Translations under genes and position numbers: made by a program
Notes under the pieces: model-generated
Told to the model about the DNA's origin: nothing
Database searches by the model: none
What the model saw: only the letters and a program-made list of their open reading frames with translations
In this document: piece by piece, positions 22,248 to 35,265 of the stretch
Layout of the letters: each line of letters begins with the position of its first letter
Numbering within the stretch: the stretch's first letter is position 1
Assembly: GCA_963693085.1 (NCBI GenBank)
Contig: OY856413.1
Coordinates: 466,731,379-466,795,378, forward strand
Reading direction: 5' to 3'
Source of the DNA: Alisma plantago-aquatica
Taxonomy: Eukaryota; Streptophyta; Magnoliopsida; Alismatales; Alismataceae
DNA length: 64,000 nt

Positions 22248-23966
22248 GTGTTTGCGTCAGATGACATCACACCTTCAGTGCAATCTTCCTCCACTTGTGT
22301 CGAGCGTGTTCCAGAGCTGTCCAAGCCCGACGACGAGCAACACCGAGCTAGTTCTTCATCGAGCAGAGATTCGCTTCTCCGATCTTCACCGAGCTCCCTT
22401 TCGATTCCTCCTTCTCTCGCAATCATGGTGCACGTAGCTAGTGCATCTTCTTCACGCACGAATCCGATGGACATCCCCGAGTTCGTGCCACCTCCGACTG
22501 CGTCAGTTGCACGCCCGCGGATGATTCATCCATCTGCGGAGGTGAAGAAGATATACGAAGAGATTATGAAGAGGAAGATTGAGCCGACCCGTTATGTTGA
22601 ACGGGACACCATCCGCAACCTCAGGTTCTAAGCGAACCTTGCCTATGTGTTGAAAGGATAGGCCCGACACACGGAAAGACGGCCTGATGAGCTGGAGTAT
22701 CATGTTGATGGCCAGCCGTTCTTCGGCAAGTGTCCCACATACAAGGAATTGGTGGCTGAGTTCATGGCGTCACTGGACGTCTGTGTTGTGCCCAACGACG
22801 TCATAGCCACCGACCGCGAGTGGATTAAGGGTCGGGTCTCGTTCCGATTGTACAACAATGACTACACCCTTACACTCCGGCAGTTCAACGCGATCTTCAA
22901 CTGGAACCACTCACGGTCCGACTACCGGCACCCGGACAACCGTACCGACTACGATGCCATCTTCACCGATCTGGTTACGGTGCCGCCGGGGAAGTCAGTA
23001 AGCTACCATAATGTTGCGGTAGCTGATTTTGAGCACCCTTTCGTCCGGATTATGCACCGGATGCTCAGTTCGACATTGTTTGCTCGGGGTGATCTGGCCC
23101 TCAGCAAGTTTTAGGAGACGGACTTATTCTTTTTGTATAAGCTCTTGAATCGTCAAGAATGCAATTGGGGTGCCTTCTTTCTGCAGAGAGTTTTGGCGGT
23201 AAAGAGGAGTACACAGAAAGCGCCAATTCACTTTGGCGGGCTCATCACCAAGCTGGCCTTCTACCTTGGGCTTAATTTCCAGATGCTTACTCCTATATCC
23301 ACAAGGAGCAAGGTGAACTTGCAACATTTGCACCGGTACAATCTCATTCTTCTGCGAGATGGTTTGGCGTATGCACACTGACACGTCAACCACGCCTACC
23401 AGGAATGCTCGCTGCCTGATCCGGTCTTCAACATCGAAGGGGCGCAACACTTCCGATGGCCAATCATAGCCATCACTAACTCCGATGAAGAAGGCGGCGA
23501 CGACAGAAATGACGACGAGGCTGAGGAGGAAGAGGAGACATTTACACCTCTTCGAGCACGAGTGGCACCACGGAAGAGTCCTCGGATGCATCCGGGTGCA
23601 TCTTCATCATCACAGCCTACGCCGCCACCGCCACCACCCTCACAGCCAAGCGAGGAAGCCTATTCTATGTAGGGTATGTATACTATGCTACAGGAGATAC
23701 AACAAACGCAGTAGCATCACATGACGATGTATGCCGGTATTCAAGACACTACACACCGACTACTAGACAATCAAAGGGCAATGTTTGAGAACGAGCGTCT
23801 TCTCCTTGACAACCAACAGCAAATTCATGATCGGTTGCAACAGATGGAGATGCAACATGAGCCCTTTTATGACCACTATTGGAGCCAAAATTACTTTGGA
23901 GGCTATCCACAACCTCCACCTAGGGCCCAGTTTGATCCAAGCTTCCAGGGGGAGTATCCGTCCTAG
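22248..23966 (+). pseudogene. ATHILA ORF-1 family frame (env position), six internal stops
   Basis: One frame continues from about 22248 (or the ATG at 22425) to TAG 23964-23966, with internal stops at about 22629, 22659, 23112, 23379, 23670 and 23712 but no frameshift. The segment 23040-23375 matches the ATHILA ORF-1 family pattern: 'LFARGDL', 'LFFLYKLL', 'HFGGLITKLAFYLG'. The C-terminal part is acidic, then Pro/Ser-rich, then Gln-rich ('LLDNQQQIHDRLQQME'). The family lies after pol in Athila elements. Its molecular role is not settled, and I see no convincing signal peptide or transmembrane helix here. Confidence 0.8.
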
Positions 23967-24529
23967 GACCCTACGGCTCCGATGTACCTACCTCCACCTG
24001 AATAGTAAAAGTGGTATCTCTGTTCCAAACTTTAAGATTGTTTTTGACTATGAGGCCATAGTCGAATTCAAGCTTGGGGGGGTATTGTAACAGTTCTATC
24101 TTTCATTTTCTCTATTTTTAGTTGTATTGCTTTTGTTTCCTGTCATTTGTTTTCTGCAATCTTAGTTGTTTTAGGATCCACAATCTATCTAGTGTAATCA
24201 TGGATGTCTTTAATGTTGAGTCATCTCAGTTGCATGTGCATGGGGAATTGAGGGAAACTAAAAAATTTTGAGTGTTCGCAAGCTTGAGTGTTGTTTAAAC
24301 CCTGATCACCTGACTTAGAAAATGATTGGTTTTGTCAACTTTGAAATAGAAAATCACGACTGTATATTCCTAATGATTCATGAAAGTGGACGGAATTGGT
24401 TGTTTGAGCCTAAACTGACCAAATGATAATGAGACTTTAATTTGAAGTAAGAGAGAAAAAACCTCTTAGCTACTATACAGGTCAGTAAGGAGGGACATAT
24501 AATATTTTTCAAAGGTTCAATCAATTAGT
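23967..24529 (+). other. Athila 3' untranslated sequence, left of the nested element
   Basis: No gene seen. A purine run AAGCTTGGGGGGGTA at about 24071-24085 resembles a second, internal polypurine tract, like the one before LTR 3. Confidence 0.55.
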
Positions 24530-27500
24530 TGTAATGACCCCGCCTCCCGGTAACCCCCAATTAAGGGAGACCCGAAGGTCAGAGCCGTTAATCAATTAAC
24601 ATGATCAAAGGTTCGACAAATAATCAGTAATAATTAATAGACTTTACCAACTAAACTGAAAACTGGTATAAAATAAAACTTTTCTTACCTTGGAAAAACT
24701 GGGATTTCTAAACTTCTATCCATGAAGATGTTACTCTAACTAATCCTCGTGTGTACGTTACTTCTCATTTAATTCCACATATGCCACTTTACTGTTTGTT
24801 CTTTTCATTTGTACCTAAAACGTCGATCAGTATATCGAAATATACTGGTATGTGGGGAAACAATAATTGTGCAACTATGTTAACAACGTAATCAACCAAA
24901 TATCATTTAACAACCAAGATTACGTTTTAAGCAATACTACTCAATCCTTGCCTATCCCCTTTCTATGTAACGTCCCTGCAATGGACATGGATACCACCTC
25001 TCTCATATGGTAGATCCTTACCCCCATGGCCCTACCACACAGGTAGCCAATACCTAGGGTTATGGAGTCGCATGTTCCTACCCAAAGGTAGACCAATCCC
25101 TGACTCATGATGACTTGATGGACCTACCCCATTGGTAGCCATTTACTAAGTCATTTAATGACCTGATGGACCTACCCTCATTGGTAGCCATTTACTAGGT
25201 CAATCTATAAAGCTACAGAGGGGACTAGGATCTGAGCTAGTAGGCATATTTCTTATGTGATAGTCATATTCACATTATACTTTTCATGAATTAAATACAT
25301 CCAACAGTTTAAATCAAGCCACAATGGAAACATCGATAAAATCTCGGAAAAATAATTCGGGTAGTCATAAGCATAACCACATACCTGTACATGTAGATTC
25401 AGGTGCAAGAATAGTCCAAACAACAATGAGCAAGCAAGCATTCAATAAGATCCTGAAACAATTATACAATTTTCTTTTATTACTCATGTCATTAAGATCT
25501 ATCAAATCTAGCTCGCTTCTTAGGATTTCTAGTCTACTTTTAGGGTTTCCATTGCAATTAGGGTTCCCCTTCCTCTTTTACTATTTTAAACCCTAATTTA
25601 ACACAATTGATCACAAACCCTAATTATTTCCACATCTATTCCTCAATTCTGGATTAAAAGCATATTTAACCATTAATTAAGCTCATTAAGCCTCTTTTTA
25701 TTAAAGCTACTATTTTTATCCTTTTAATCCATGATAAGATCATTATATGCATTTATCATCAATTCATAGTTCATTACAGTCCAAATCACATATGAAATCG
25801 ATGTGTCATAATTCCATCCTTTATTCATCAGAAAACCCTAATTACTACCTTTAGGGTATTTATCCACCAATTAAGAACTTTAATGCTCGAAATAACTTAG
25901 ACTTAGCATATTCCAATTTTACTCATGAAATTAATCAATTACAGCCATTAAGAGTCGAATTTACCAACATTAGGGTTTCAAGGCCCATTAAAGAATTATT
26001 CATGCACATTAAACTCGAAATTAAACTAATTACATGCAAATTCATCCTTTTCCAATCTTAATGATCCTTTTTATCATTAACAGGCTAATATCAACTTTAT
26101 ATACTCATTTAACCCTTTCTAACTCATTAATCATCAAAGGTTAGGGTTTTTCATTGATTAAACTATTAAAGATAGTATCTCTATATACTTTTCTAATTTC
26201 ATAAGGAATCAGGCTCCAATTATATTTTATTTAGATTCCTCTCGATTTTCTGAGCAAGTTTCATGTATAATGCGCGTCTATCCGAGCTACGGTTCATTAG
26301 ATACGGATTTTGTAAAAATACTTACTTTTGGGCCAATGAGGAGCTGCCACGTAGGCGCCTTCCATGCAATGAACTCGGCTGGGTTTGCAAACATTTTAAA
26401 AAGTCCGTTTTGCCCCCGCTTGAGTTATTTGTTTGTACAGCCCACGGAGGGGCATTCCTGTCCACGCGCCTCCTCCCTTCTCCTTCCTCGCGCTACCCTA
26501 GCGCTTGCTTCCCTGTTTGCGCTGGCGCGATTCTCCACTCCTTTCTCGACCCTACCGGCTTCCAAGGAGTTGCCCCCTGCCTTCGCTGTGCTCCCGCACA
26601 GGCAAGGAAGTTACACCCATGCAGCTGGTCGCCCGGGGTCAGGGTAAGCATGCCGGCCGCCATGGACGCCCTACCGCCAAACGTAGCCCTCTGCAGGGTT
26701 ACTCCTCCTTGCCTGAGGCACGAGGGTCACCGCCGACCCTTCCTCTAGCTCCGCCGCACACCCAGGAACACAAGGCACCACCTTGCTCGTGCCCAAGGTG
26801 CTCGTTTCAGGCATATTCATCCCACAAAAAATGGCCGTCATGCAGCCACGTCGCCGCTGCTATGCGTGACCTAGAGCATTAGAACGATGGTCGCGCCCCT
26901 CTCTGAACTCGAGCGACTTCACTCCTCTACTGAGATGAGTCCCTAGTTCCTTGTTGCTCCAGGGTTTGCGTTATCCTCTAACCCAGGGTTTGCTTGCAAC
27001 GTCCAAGAAGAAGAAGAAGAATATTAGGAGAGAGGGGTGCATGGGGTCCTTCTTGAACTCGCCCATGTGCTCTAGCCCTTTATAAAGGGTTGGGAAATGA
27101 AGCCCTAGGTTATCCTATTCACAACTCATAGAGTTATTTCCAAAAAGAAACATATTCCTTTAAGGATAAGTAATCCTTTCTCTCTCTTCTTAAACCTTTT
27201 GATATCCTCTAATATTTGATTATTTAGGAATTTTGAAAACATTTTCCTTTATTCTTTTTATTCTTGGCTTTTAGTCCATTAGCCACGAAATTAAGTTTTC
27301 CTTAAGTAGAAAATACCACTTTATTAACAAAACCACAACATTCATTAATTGTATAATCACATTATCTTCTTATTTGATATTATCAGTATTTCCTCTTTCC
27401 TCTTTCTTCCTCAGGGTTCCTTGGACCCCAAGAAACTCTAATAATTCGAAATTCCTTGTTAAGGAATACTCATTATCCATTAAATGCATCAATATGCACT

Positions 27501-28025
27501 CTTTCTCATTATTATGTTGATTTCTTATTAAAATGTCCCTTTTGAGGATTTCTCTTTATTTCTCTTTTATTTTCCTCATTGGCATTCCTTTTATTATTAG
27601 GAATCCTTGGAATACGAAATTCCACTAAGGATAACTCAATTATACCTCTTTTCACATATTTTCCCTATTTCATCAATGTTTTCAATTTCTTTATTAACAA
27701 GGAAATACTTAATCGATATTTTCTTTTCTTATTGCCTTTTCTTTGCAACTTTGGACTCCTTGGAACCCAAGGAATCTAAGAGACACAAAATCTTCCTTGG
27801 GTTTGCCTTCTAGAGGTTTCCACACCTTTCTTATCTCAAATTCTCAGTTATTCATTAATTAATTGAATATCCTTGTTATTGGGCCCAATAGCCAATAAAG
27901 CCCGCAAATAAATCAACAAGGCTATTTTAAACGAAAATCATGCATCCATTCAATATTTGTTAATTTATCTTTAATATGAGAAATTACATTTCTCAGCAAA
28001 TGAACCCAAAATTGGGGTTGTAACA
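24530..28025 (-). repeat. 3.5-kb LTR of the nested Tekay/Del-like element (3' LTR)
   Basis: On the minus strand it begins TGTTACAACCCCAATTTTGG right after a polypurine tract and ends GGCGGGGTCATTACA, the usual termini of plant Tekay/Del LTRs. It has a GC-rich internal part (about 26260-26900), whose open frames I regard as chance. No gene is seen. Confidence 0.75.
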
Positions 28026-31000
28026 TCCTTCCCCTCTTATAAAAATTTTGCCCTCAAAATTTTATCAAGCAAAAAAAAAACAGTTCAGGATAAACCTTTC
28101 ATACGTCCATTAGGGCTCCCATGTGGCATCACCCTTTCCATAGTGCTTCCCAAGAACCTTCATCATCTCATATTCTTCCATCTGAGTTCTTTCTTACCTT
28201 GGTATATAGTACCCTCATAGGTGACTCAGGACATTTCAGCCTTTCAGAAGCTGAATAGGTTCAGGGCTCAACACATGGCTTGGGTACTTCACATAGTGCT
28301 CTAGATCAGACTTATGTAACACATTACACATCATGTTATCCTGAGGGGCAAGGCTAAACATAACCATCTCCACCAATCCATCTCAAATGGACCCATATAT
28401 CGGGGACTCAGCTTCCTCAGCCATAGCTTAGAGGGGTCGTATTTTCACATTATATTCCCCCACAGTGAACTGCATGTCAGTCTGCTTTGCATCAGCTCGT
28501 GACTCATGTCACCCTTGGGCTATCTCTCTCAGCCATTGCTCGATCAAGCGACTTCATCTGCACTCACTGTGGTTCTTTTATGACCTTCACTAGGCCTCCT
28601 TCACCAACATCATCTTAATGAAGTGGTGACCGACACTACCTCCTTATTTAACTCCTTGCATCCCGATAAAGGCTATGGTGGTTAACATCACCTCTAAAGA
28701 ACTCTCTCTTTGTATCACCCTGAACAAGCACACTTGCTCTCATCAGACCCTCTAGTCTGGATCATACTACTCGTTAGTTAGGGGTGATAAACTATACTAT
28801 CATCTAGTTCTTCATGTATCTACTTCCACCTCATGGAAGTGAACCTTTAGGTCATACTCAAGAACTTTTGAGTTCGCATTATGGTGGAGTTGAACCGTCT
28901 CTTTTCTCTTATGTAGTTCAACAAAACGTGTCTCTTGACAGTACTCCTTCTTTCTCATGTCATCTAGGTAAGGCGATCTACCATAACCCATATTGCATCT
29001 TGACCTTCCTTGGTTTAGGGGAGACTCACAACATCCATAGTGATGAATTCCCATTCCCCCTCGGGAACTCTTTATACTATATATCCATGTACTGGGTTAC
29101 TGGTGTTTATCTTTCACCTCCTGGCTTGCATGGCCACATGCTACATGCAACTTTGTTCTAAGCATCCAGAACGCTACCATCACGTACTATCTTTGTAGTA
29201 CCAAGGTAACGTTATGATTCCTCAAGCTTGATACCTCGGAAACCCTAAACCACTCCCAAACGGGTTTTATTATCTTCCTATCCAAAGAAGTGTATTTGAG
29301 GTTCTATCACCATCCTTTTACTACATCAATCCATTAACTTGTTCAACATATCTTATTACCTCTGTGTGTTATCCAAAACACATCCTCTTTCCAAACATAG
29401 GGTTAGTCGAACAACCTCAACTTCTTCTAGCTTCCAGCTAAACTAGGCAGCTATATCTCAACCAGAGTATTCATTACCACTTCTTAGGTGTTAAGTAACA
29501 TACACCTCCATGTATTATACTTATCATCTCATCTCAAACTCTAAGTTTGTCTTCATCAAGAAACTCTGAGCTCATACTAATGGTGATCAAACTCCACCTT
29601 GTATCACTTGCAAAATCCACATAGCTCATGCTAAAAACATCCTTATAAGATGACTACCTTATCTCTCTTAGTGTTTGTAAACCATCCCTGTATTATTCCT
29701 TCCACCAAGGTATGTTATCATCTCTATCCTCATACCTTGTATCAACGTCCCAACTTCCATCATCTTTATCCTTGGTGTAAGGCATGTGTACTGTCCTATC
29801 TCTCACTCCCATAACAAGAAGAAATAAGCATTTGGCTGCAGTCCAAATACAGAGTTCTTCCTGTTCCAAGAGTAGAGATGGTACATCCCACCTTGCCCGT
29901 ACACTTTCAAATCCAAGTTGAAACATGCAGCTTATGTCTCTACATCACAAACATCATGATATCCACACTACTTCTAGGGAAAACTGGTCTCGGACTTACT
30001 TGGTCCAAGCATAATCCTAGGTCATCTCCTCTAGGTCTATAGGGAGACGGCACTTTTGGGGTCATCCCTTTTCCCTTATGCATCAGAGAGTGCCCTACTC
30101 ATCTGCCCTTTGGGTCCCATGAGTTCATGAAGGTGATCAGTCTCCTAACCCATGGCCCTCAGACAATGATAGTTGTTACCTCCCGACCCCATGGTCATGT
30201 GCAACTAGGGAATTAGGCGACTCCTTCTTCCATCGGTCTTATCTCTACCTGACCCTTGGATAGACTTAGGATTCTAACATAGTACATGTCCAACTTAGAA
30301 CCTTACCCAAGCCTTCATCATCTCTCTCTGCATTCACGACTGACTTTCATCCCTTCATAGGGGTCAAGGCATCCTGCCTACCTTGGACAGGCCCCATACC
30401 GGTTACCTCCATGGTAACACATCCACATGCACTTAGAGATGGTCAACCATGGGTCTACATGTTTATTCTCATACTATATACCTTGCACTTAGCTTCTCGA
30501 GGTCTTATGAAACCTCTTTAGGTTTCCTCAAAACCAATGAAACGGGTATACACACTACCAAAGGGTCCCTCTCCCAGGATGGGAGGAAACTACAACTTCT
30601 TGAAAACAAGGTCACAACCGCCTTATGTTTAGGGTCTGCTTTCTCATGAGCATGCTCAACCTAGCAGTTGCTAAGGCACACCTATTAAACTATGCTAGGT
30701 CATACTTATTCTCGTCCTCAACATTAGACCAACTTAGTTGTGAGGGGTTCGTCCATCATACCCTTACCTTGAGGGGTTTCCTTTACCTCTACACTTTAAG
30801 AGTACCATGCTCGAAACTATAGGGACTCAAAATCACCATGAGTATCGGTTACACTGCTTCCCCTCTTAGGCCTAGGAGCCCTATGTTCACCTTTGGGTAT
30901 CCAACTGCATGCTCAATCTCTTCACCATGAATCAAGCATGTCCACGATATGTCATGTACTTCCATGATCCTTCTACTCGAGTAACACTTCAGAGTTGAGT

Positions 31001-32253
31001 CCTCTTCCAGAACAACCAGTCAGGTATAAAGCCTCACAACTGATTACTTAACCCTTCTCAGGGTTTAAGGCACTCTTTATCTCATCCAGCAGGTAATCAC
31101 TTATACCCTAGGTATCAGGAGCACCATCCTCCCTCTAAGGTTTGGTTCCTCTAAAGGCAACCAAGATATAATCAGCCTTCATAGGGCAACCACTATCGTC
31201 CACTTAGTTCACATCATCCTCAACTACTCATTGTTCCTTATGTCTCAAAGTCTAAGCTTCCAACCTCCTTGCTTGAGTCATGCTTTCTCTCTCTTACTAC
31301 CCGAGGTCCTTTCTCCATGATGAATCAAGTTCACTAGCCTACCTCCACATGGGTGAAGCCTATGCTTGAACTTACGTTTGCTCAAGATCATTCATAGCCC
31401 TTTATGCTTATGTCATAATACATCCATCATGATCTCTTAACCAGGGTTTCATCAAGCTATACCCTACTTGCCTAAGCCCATAGGGTAACTATAGGTTCTT
31501 CTCTAACCTCATCGATGAAGGATCTATCCTTCGCTCTCGTATGCATGACCCTCTCCAGGGTTGGGTTTCCATAGGTACTTGATCATTTAACCTCTTATGG
31601 CATCCCAAGGGCATGCCCACTCGGTCAACCATGATATCTACCTCATCATGTCATCTCTAACCTTCACTTAGGGTTAGGGTTACTATCATCCTCAGAGGAT
31701 GTGATAGGTCTCTACTTTTAATGGAGGTCTCTACCTCCAAGACTAACTCTCTCTACTCATCCTCCTACTAAGGAGGTCTATCCTCAGGTCTCTCCTGAGG
31801 GCAATGACAACTTGTGTCATACGACCTAAGCATGTATCTATTCCTTTTATGCTTACTCTATTAAGCTTATGTCCATGACATCTTATTTACATGCTTTTTT
31901 ATTAATTTGGTGGAGGATTCCTTAATCCTTATCAACCTTACCCATACCTCAAGAGGGTGAGGGAAAGAGAGAAAAGGTCCTTAATAGAATTTGAGTTGAG
32001 AAGGGATGAACAAGATGAGAGAGTCCTAAAGGTATCTTATCTCGATTCATAACCTAATACTTTGGCCAGGCAGTCACACGGATCTGGGAGTCCTCGTTTT
32101 CCGACTAGCGGTGCGGAGGAAAATATTGCCAGACCCCGGTCGTGATCCTTTTCTAGACACCTCTGTCTTTCGGATAATCCTCTAATAACTCCCTTGGGTT
32201 CTACAGAATGTTGTAAAATTTAATAATTATTAAAGATTACTTGAGGAACCTAC
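28026..32253 (-). pseudogene. Decayed internal region of the nested element (pol remnants)
   Basis: No long frame survives, but minus-strand fragments in different frames are recognisable near the 3' end. At 28355-28420 there is 'LSPRYMGPFEM' of the integrase C-terminus. At about 28230-28330 there is 'DLEHYVKYPSHVL'. At 28095-28180 there is a chromodomain-like 'VLGKHYGKGDATWEP'. This is the typical order of Tekay/Del integrase plus chromodomain. The remainder to 32253 is too mutated for me to divide into domains. Confidence 0.6.
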
Positions 32254-32265
32254 GCTCTGATACCA
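32254..32265 (-). other. PBS of the nested element (initiator tRNA-Met)
   Basis: The minus strand reads TGGTATCAGAGC. Two bases separate it from the fold-back LTR end at 32268. Confidence 0.8.
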
Positions 32266-32267
32266 TT

Positions 32268-32600
32268 TGTAATGCCTGGGCCCACTGCCCAAGGCTCTAG
32301 TAGAGTTTCAAGAATGACGACTGGCCCCACAAACCACCACTAGCCTTAACTGTGCACTTTGTCCACACTGACGTGCAAGCCAAGATCAACTTCCCGACTG
32401 GTCACCCATCACTAAAGAACTCCATAGTTAAGCGTGCTTAGCTTGGAGTAGTACTAGGATGGGTGACCAGTCGGGAAGTTGATTCTGGCTTGTGCGTCAG
32501 TGTGGACAAAGTGCGCAGTTAAGGCTAGTGGTGGTTTGTGGGGCCAATCGTCATTCTTGAAACTCTACTAGAGCCTTGGGCAGTGGGCCCAGGCATTACA
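32268..32600. repeat. 5S-rRNA-derived fold-back in LTR position
   Basis: Arms 32268-32410 and 32458-32600 (143 bp each) are inverted repeats with about six mismatches, all transitions, around a 47-bp loop. The outer ends are TGTAATGCC and GGCATTACA. From about 32415 to 32482 the plus strand matches plant 5S rRNA, including the A box (AGTTAAGCGTGCTT) and the C-box region (GTAGTACTAGGATGGGTGAC). LTRs with 5S sequence are known from Cassandra TRIM elements. A nearly perfect fold-back form of this size is unusual. Confidence 0.85.
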
Positions 32601-32605
32601 CTAGT

Positions 32606-33645
32606 CTTGTGATCTGTCCACCTCATTGTTTTCACAATCCACCCAAGATTTGGAAGTAAAGTACGGTTTTAACCTTTTTGATTGCATGGCATGTAGATAG
32701 AACTTGCATTGCAATCACCTTCATTTGTTTTGCATGAAAAATGGAAAAAATGAAAAAAAGAGTAGAATAGGTATACATGCACATTACCTTTAGGTGCATG
32801 TCATGTAGTTGCATTCATAACTTTTATGCATAAAGTGTGTCATGTACCTTATTTATTCTTTAATGACGAGTTAAATTGTTCCATACCTTCCAAATAGTGC
32901 AAATATTCGAGCTATGCAGAAAATATAAGCCCAATAAGTATTCATTGTCAATCATGGATATAAGGGTTTGTAATGAAAAAAAAAGAAGAAAAAAGAAAAA
33001 AAAAGTTATTCAGAAGCAACAAGAATAAGAAGGAGAAAGGAACATAATCTCACCTGTATTTCAAGATAAGTGAGTACATGATGTAGTTTAATTAGATATC
33101 CATCTCATTTTGAGACGGATGGTTAGTGCATGCATCATTCCACCTAATCTTAGGCATTAGGGCATTTTTCATGTGCATTTGCATCATTTAGGGCATTTTT
33201 GTTGTATGCATGTTGAAATCGTATAATGCTTCCACTTCTTCCATGAGCCACCTATTTCATCCACCCGTTGCTCAGATTGGTAGGCCACCGTGAATTTCTC
33301 CTCACTAGTGAATATCAGGAGAACTGCTTCCATGTAGATGGTAGCTAGGGCGAGCAACGTAGTTTAGAAGATCACAAGATGCACTGAGTCTGGACCGGAG
33401 AATTGTATTATGTTCACTTCCTTATGTGATAGTGTTCATCAGTTTGAGGTTAATATCTTTTATGGATGATTACTGTCACCTTTAGGGAAATTATCATTCT
33501 GTGGTTAGTGAGGGCCGGTATGCGAATGTCCGGTGGGAGTCATGTGGGATGTCTGTTGTGATGCTTTGTTCTTTAGTTGACTCTGGCAATTCTATTCAAA
33601 GGTTTAGTTGCTCGAGGGCAAGCAATGTTCAAGCTTAGGGGAGTT
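32606..33645 (+). other. Athila 3' untranslated sequence and polypurine tract
   Basis: Continuation of the Athila after the nested insertion. No gene seen. A poly-purine A/G stretch lies at about 32975-33005. The polypurine tract AAGCTTAGGGGAGTT (about 33631-33645) directly precedes LTR 3. Confidence 0.65.
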
Positions 33646-35260
33646 TGATGTGATGATTTTGATTCGCATTTATAGACTTGTTTGATATGTGTTTTATGCA
33701 TTTATTAGTCATTTTCATGGTTAATGTTGCATAATTCATTCATTTTGGTCTATGCTACTTCTTTATGTCAAATTCCCTTTATTTAAGCATTTTGACTATT
33801 AATTATCGAAAGAATATATTTTGTGTGGATTTATGTGGTTCCGTGTGTTAATTTCAGGAAAAACAAGTATTTGCTACCGTCGATACCATCGACGGTGGTC
33901 GATACCATCGACCGGACCACAGGTTGCCAGCCGCAAGGACCAGAAGAAAGTCGATACTATCGACAGGGATGTCGATGGTATTGAGCTACCATCAGGTTGC
34001 TGGCGAGAAGTGCATCGATACTATCGACCAAGATGTCGATACTATCGACTGGTGGAGCTACATCGATACAAAACGACAAAAACGTTGCTATAGGTTCGTC
34101 GATACCATCGACCCGCGTCGATGGTATCGAGATGACATCAGGCGCACAGACGAAAGAAAAGAAGGATTGTCGCTATCATGCTAGGTCGATACCATCGACC
34201 CGCGTCGATGGTATCGACACCGTCAGATATGAGTTTGTTTCATATTAATCTTAATCGGACGGCCGTGGTTAATTGGCGACCTAATTCGGGAGATATACCT
34301 AATGACGGCGCCCTTGACTGGGGGATGAGGTCATTAGTTGTTGTAGACATCCCGGAGAGCAAGGAGAGAAGAACGGAGAACGAGAGCACACCCCAGCCGA
34401 TCCGGACGCTGAAGAAGACAAATTCCACCACCGAAAGGCGGGAGAACGTGGATTCCACGCCAAGGATCAATTGGACCTTCTCCGTTCAGGGGTTTAATCA
34501 CTCAATCACGTTTTCCTTCATGTTTCCTTTTTTCTTCTGCACATTGTACTTTGAGATGAACATGCGGGGCTAATCCCCTTTGTCTTTAGGACCGGGAGTA
34601 GCCCGGGGATTCATTGTATGATGATTTTATAATAGTAATTTACATCTTATCTCTTAAATCCGTGGTATAATTTCGTTTTCTCCAATATATTGTTATGCTT
34701 GATCACCATAATAATAACCTAATGCCCTTAATTGCTTTGAAAGAAGAATTAACGGTTGAAAAGAGACGGAATTTACATTAATTGACAAATCCCTTGAACA
34801 AGGTGGTGTAAGATTAATGGTGGATACCGAGAGGTCGTTCCTAATGCACCTAGTTTAGGGTATAGGTTACTACGACAGTGGAACCGACCTAGACATAGGT
34901 AGTGAATTGTACCACGACAGTGGGCAATTCTGATTTCAGGCCACTACCCGGATAGAGAGATAAAATTGAGTAGCTATATAGAATTTAATACAATGAAAAC
35001 CCACGGTGAAACTGCAACCCTAAAGATTTTCTTTTGAATTGATTAAACCAACATTTAATCGATTGATTATTTTGTTTTATTTTTATTTTCTTTTGATTTT
35101 AACAACAACTCTCAACTATTTAATTGGCTTAGCTGATCGCGAGTAGTTAGTAGGAGTCTCCGACGATTTCACGTATCCCTGAGTTCGACTCAGGCCTCAC
35201 AAAGGCCTGTACTACTTCGACGCGTTCACTTGCGTTTCTACGCACGGTAAATTTGCGTCA
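33646..35260 (+). repeat. Athila LTR 3 (3' LTR)
   Basis: Begins TGATGTGATG after the polypurine tract, ends TTTGCGTCA, and is followed by the AATAT duplication. It is collinear with LTRs 1 and 2 and shares with LTR 2 the 20-bp unit missing in LTR 1. The inverted motif pair is at 34185-34218. Confidence 0.9.
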
Positions 35261-35265
35261 AATAT

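Larger units (their letters stand above)
24530..32600 (-). mobile_element. Nested Tekay/Del-like gypsy element with unequal ends
   Basis: Oriented on the minus strand: PBS at 32254-32265, polypurine tract at 28026-28038. Flanks are TTAGT (24525-24529) and CTAGT (32601-32605), a 5-bp duplication with one difference, so the whole block appears to have entered the Athila as a unit. The left LTR is 3,496 bp. The right LTR position holds a 333-bp fold-back. Both outer ends read TGTAATG inward. Confidence 0.7.
13268..35260 (+). mobile_element. Athila-type Ty3-gypsy retrotransposon with three LTRs and a nested element
   Basis: Layout: LTR 1 (13268-14863), LTR 2 (about 14868-16483), PBS, gag-pol without an RT core, a palindrome-rich spacer, an ATHILA ORF-1 frame, 3' untranslated sequence interrupted by an 8-kb Tekay/Del-like insertion (24530-32600), a polypurine tract and LTR 3 (33646-35260). 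It is flanked by AATAT. It inserted into an older copia LTR. The clade call rests on the tRNA-Asp-type PBS, the Athila-like gag and integrase, and the extra ORF after pol. The element is not autonomous. Confidence 0.9.

Noticed and set aside
26263..26882. GC-rich open frames of 125-161 residues
   Set aside because: Three overlapping frames of similar length on one strand point to base composition within the 3.5-kb LTR. No domain is recognisable.
32411..32490. A 5S rRNA gene
   Set aside because: Only the internal promoter part is 5S-like. The 5' and 3' portions of 5S are missing and the sequence is embedded in fold-back arms with LTR termini.
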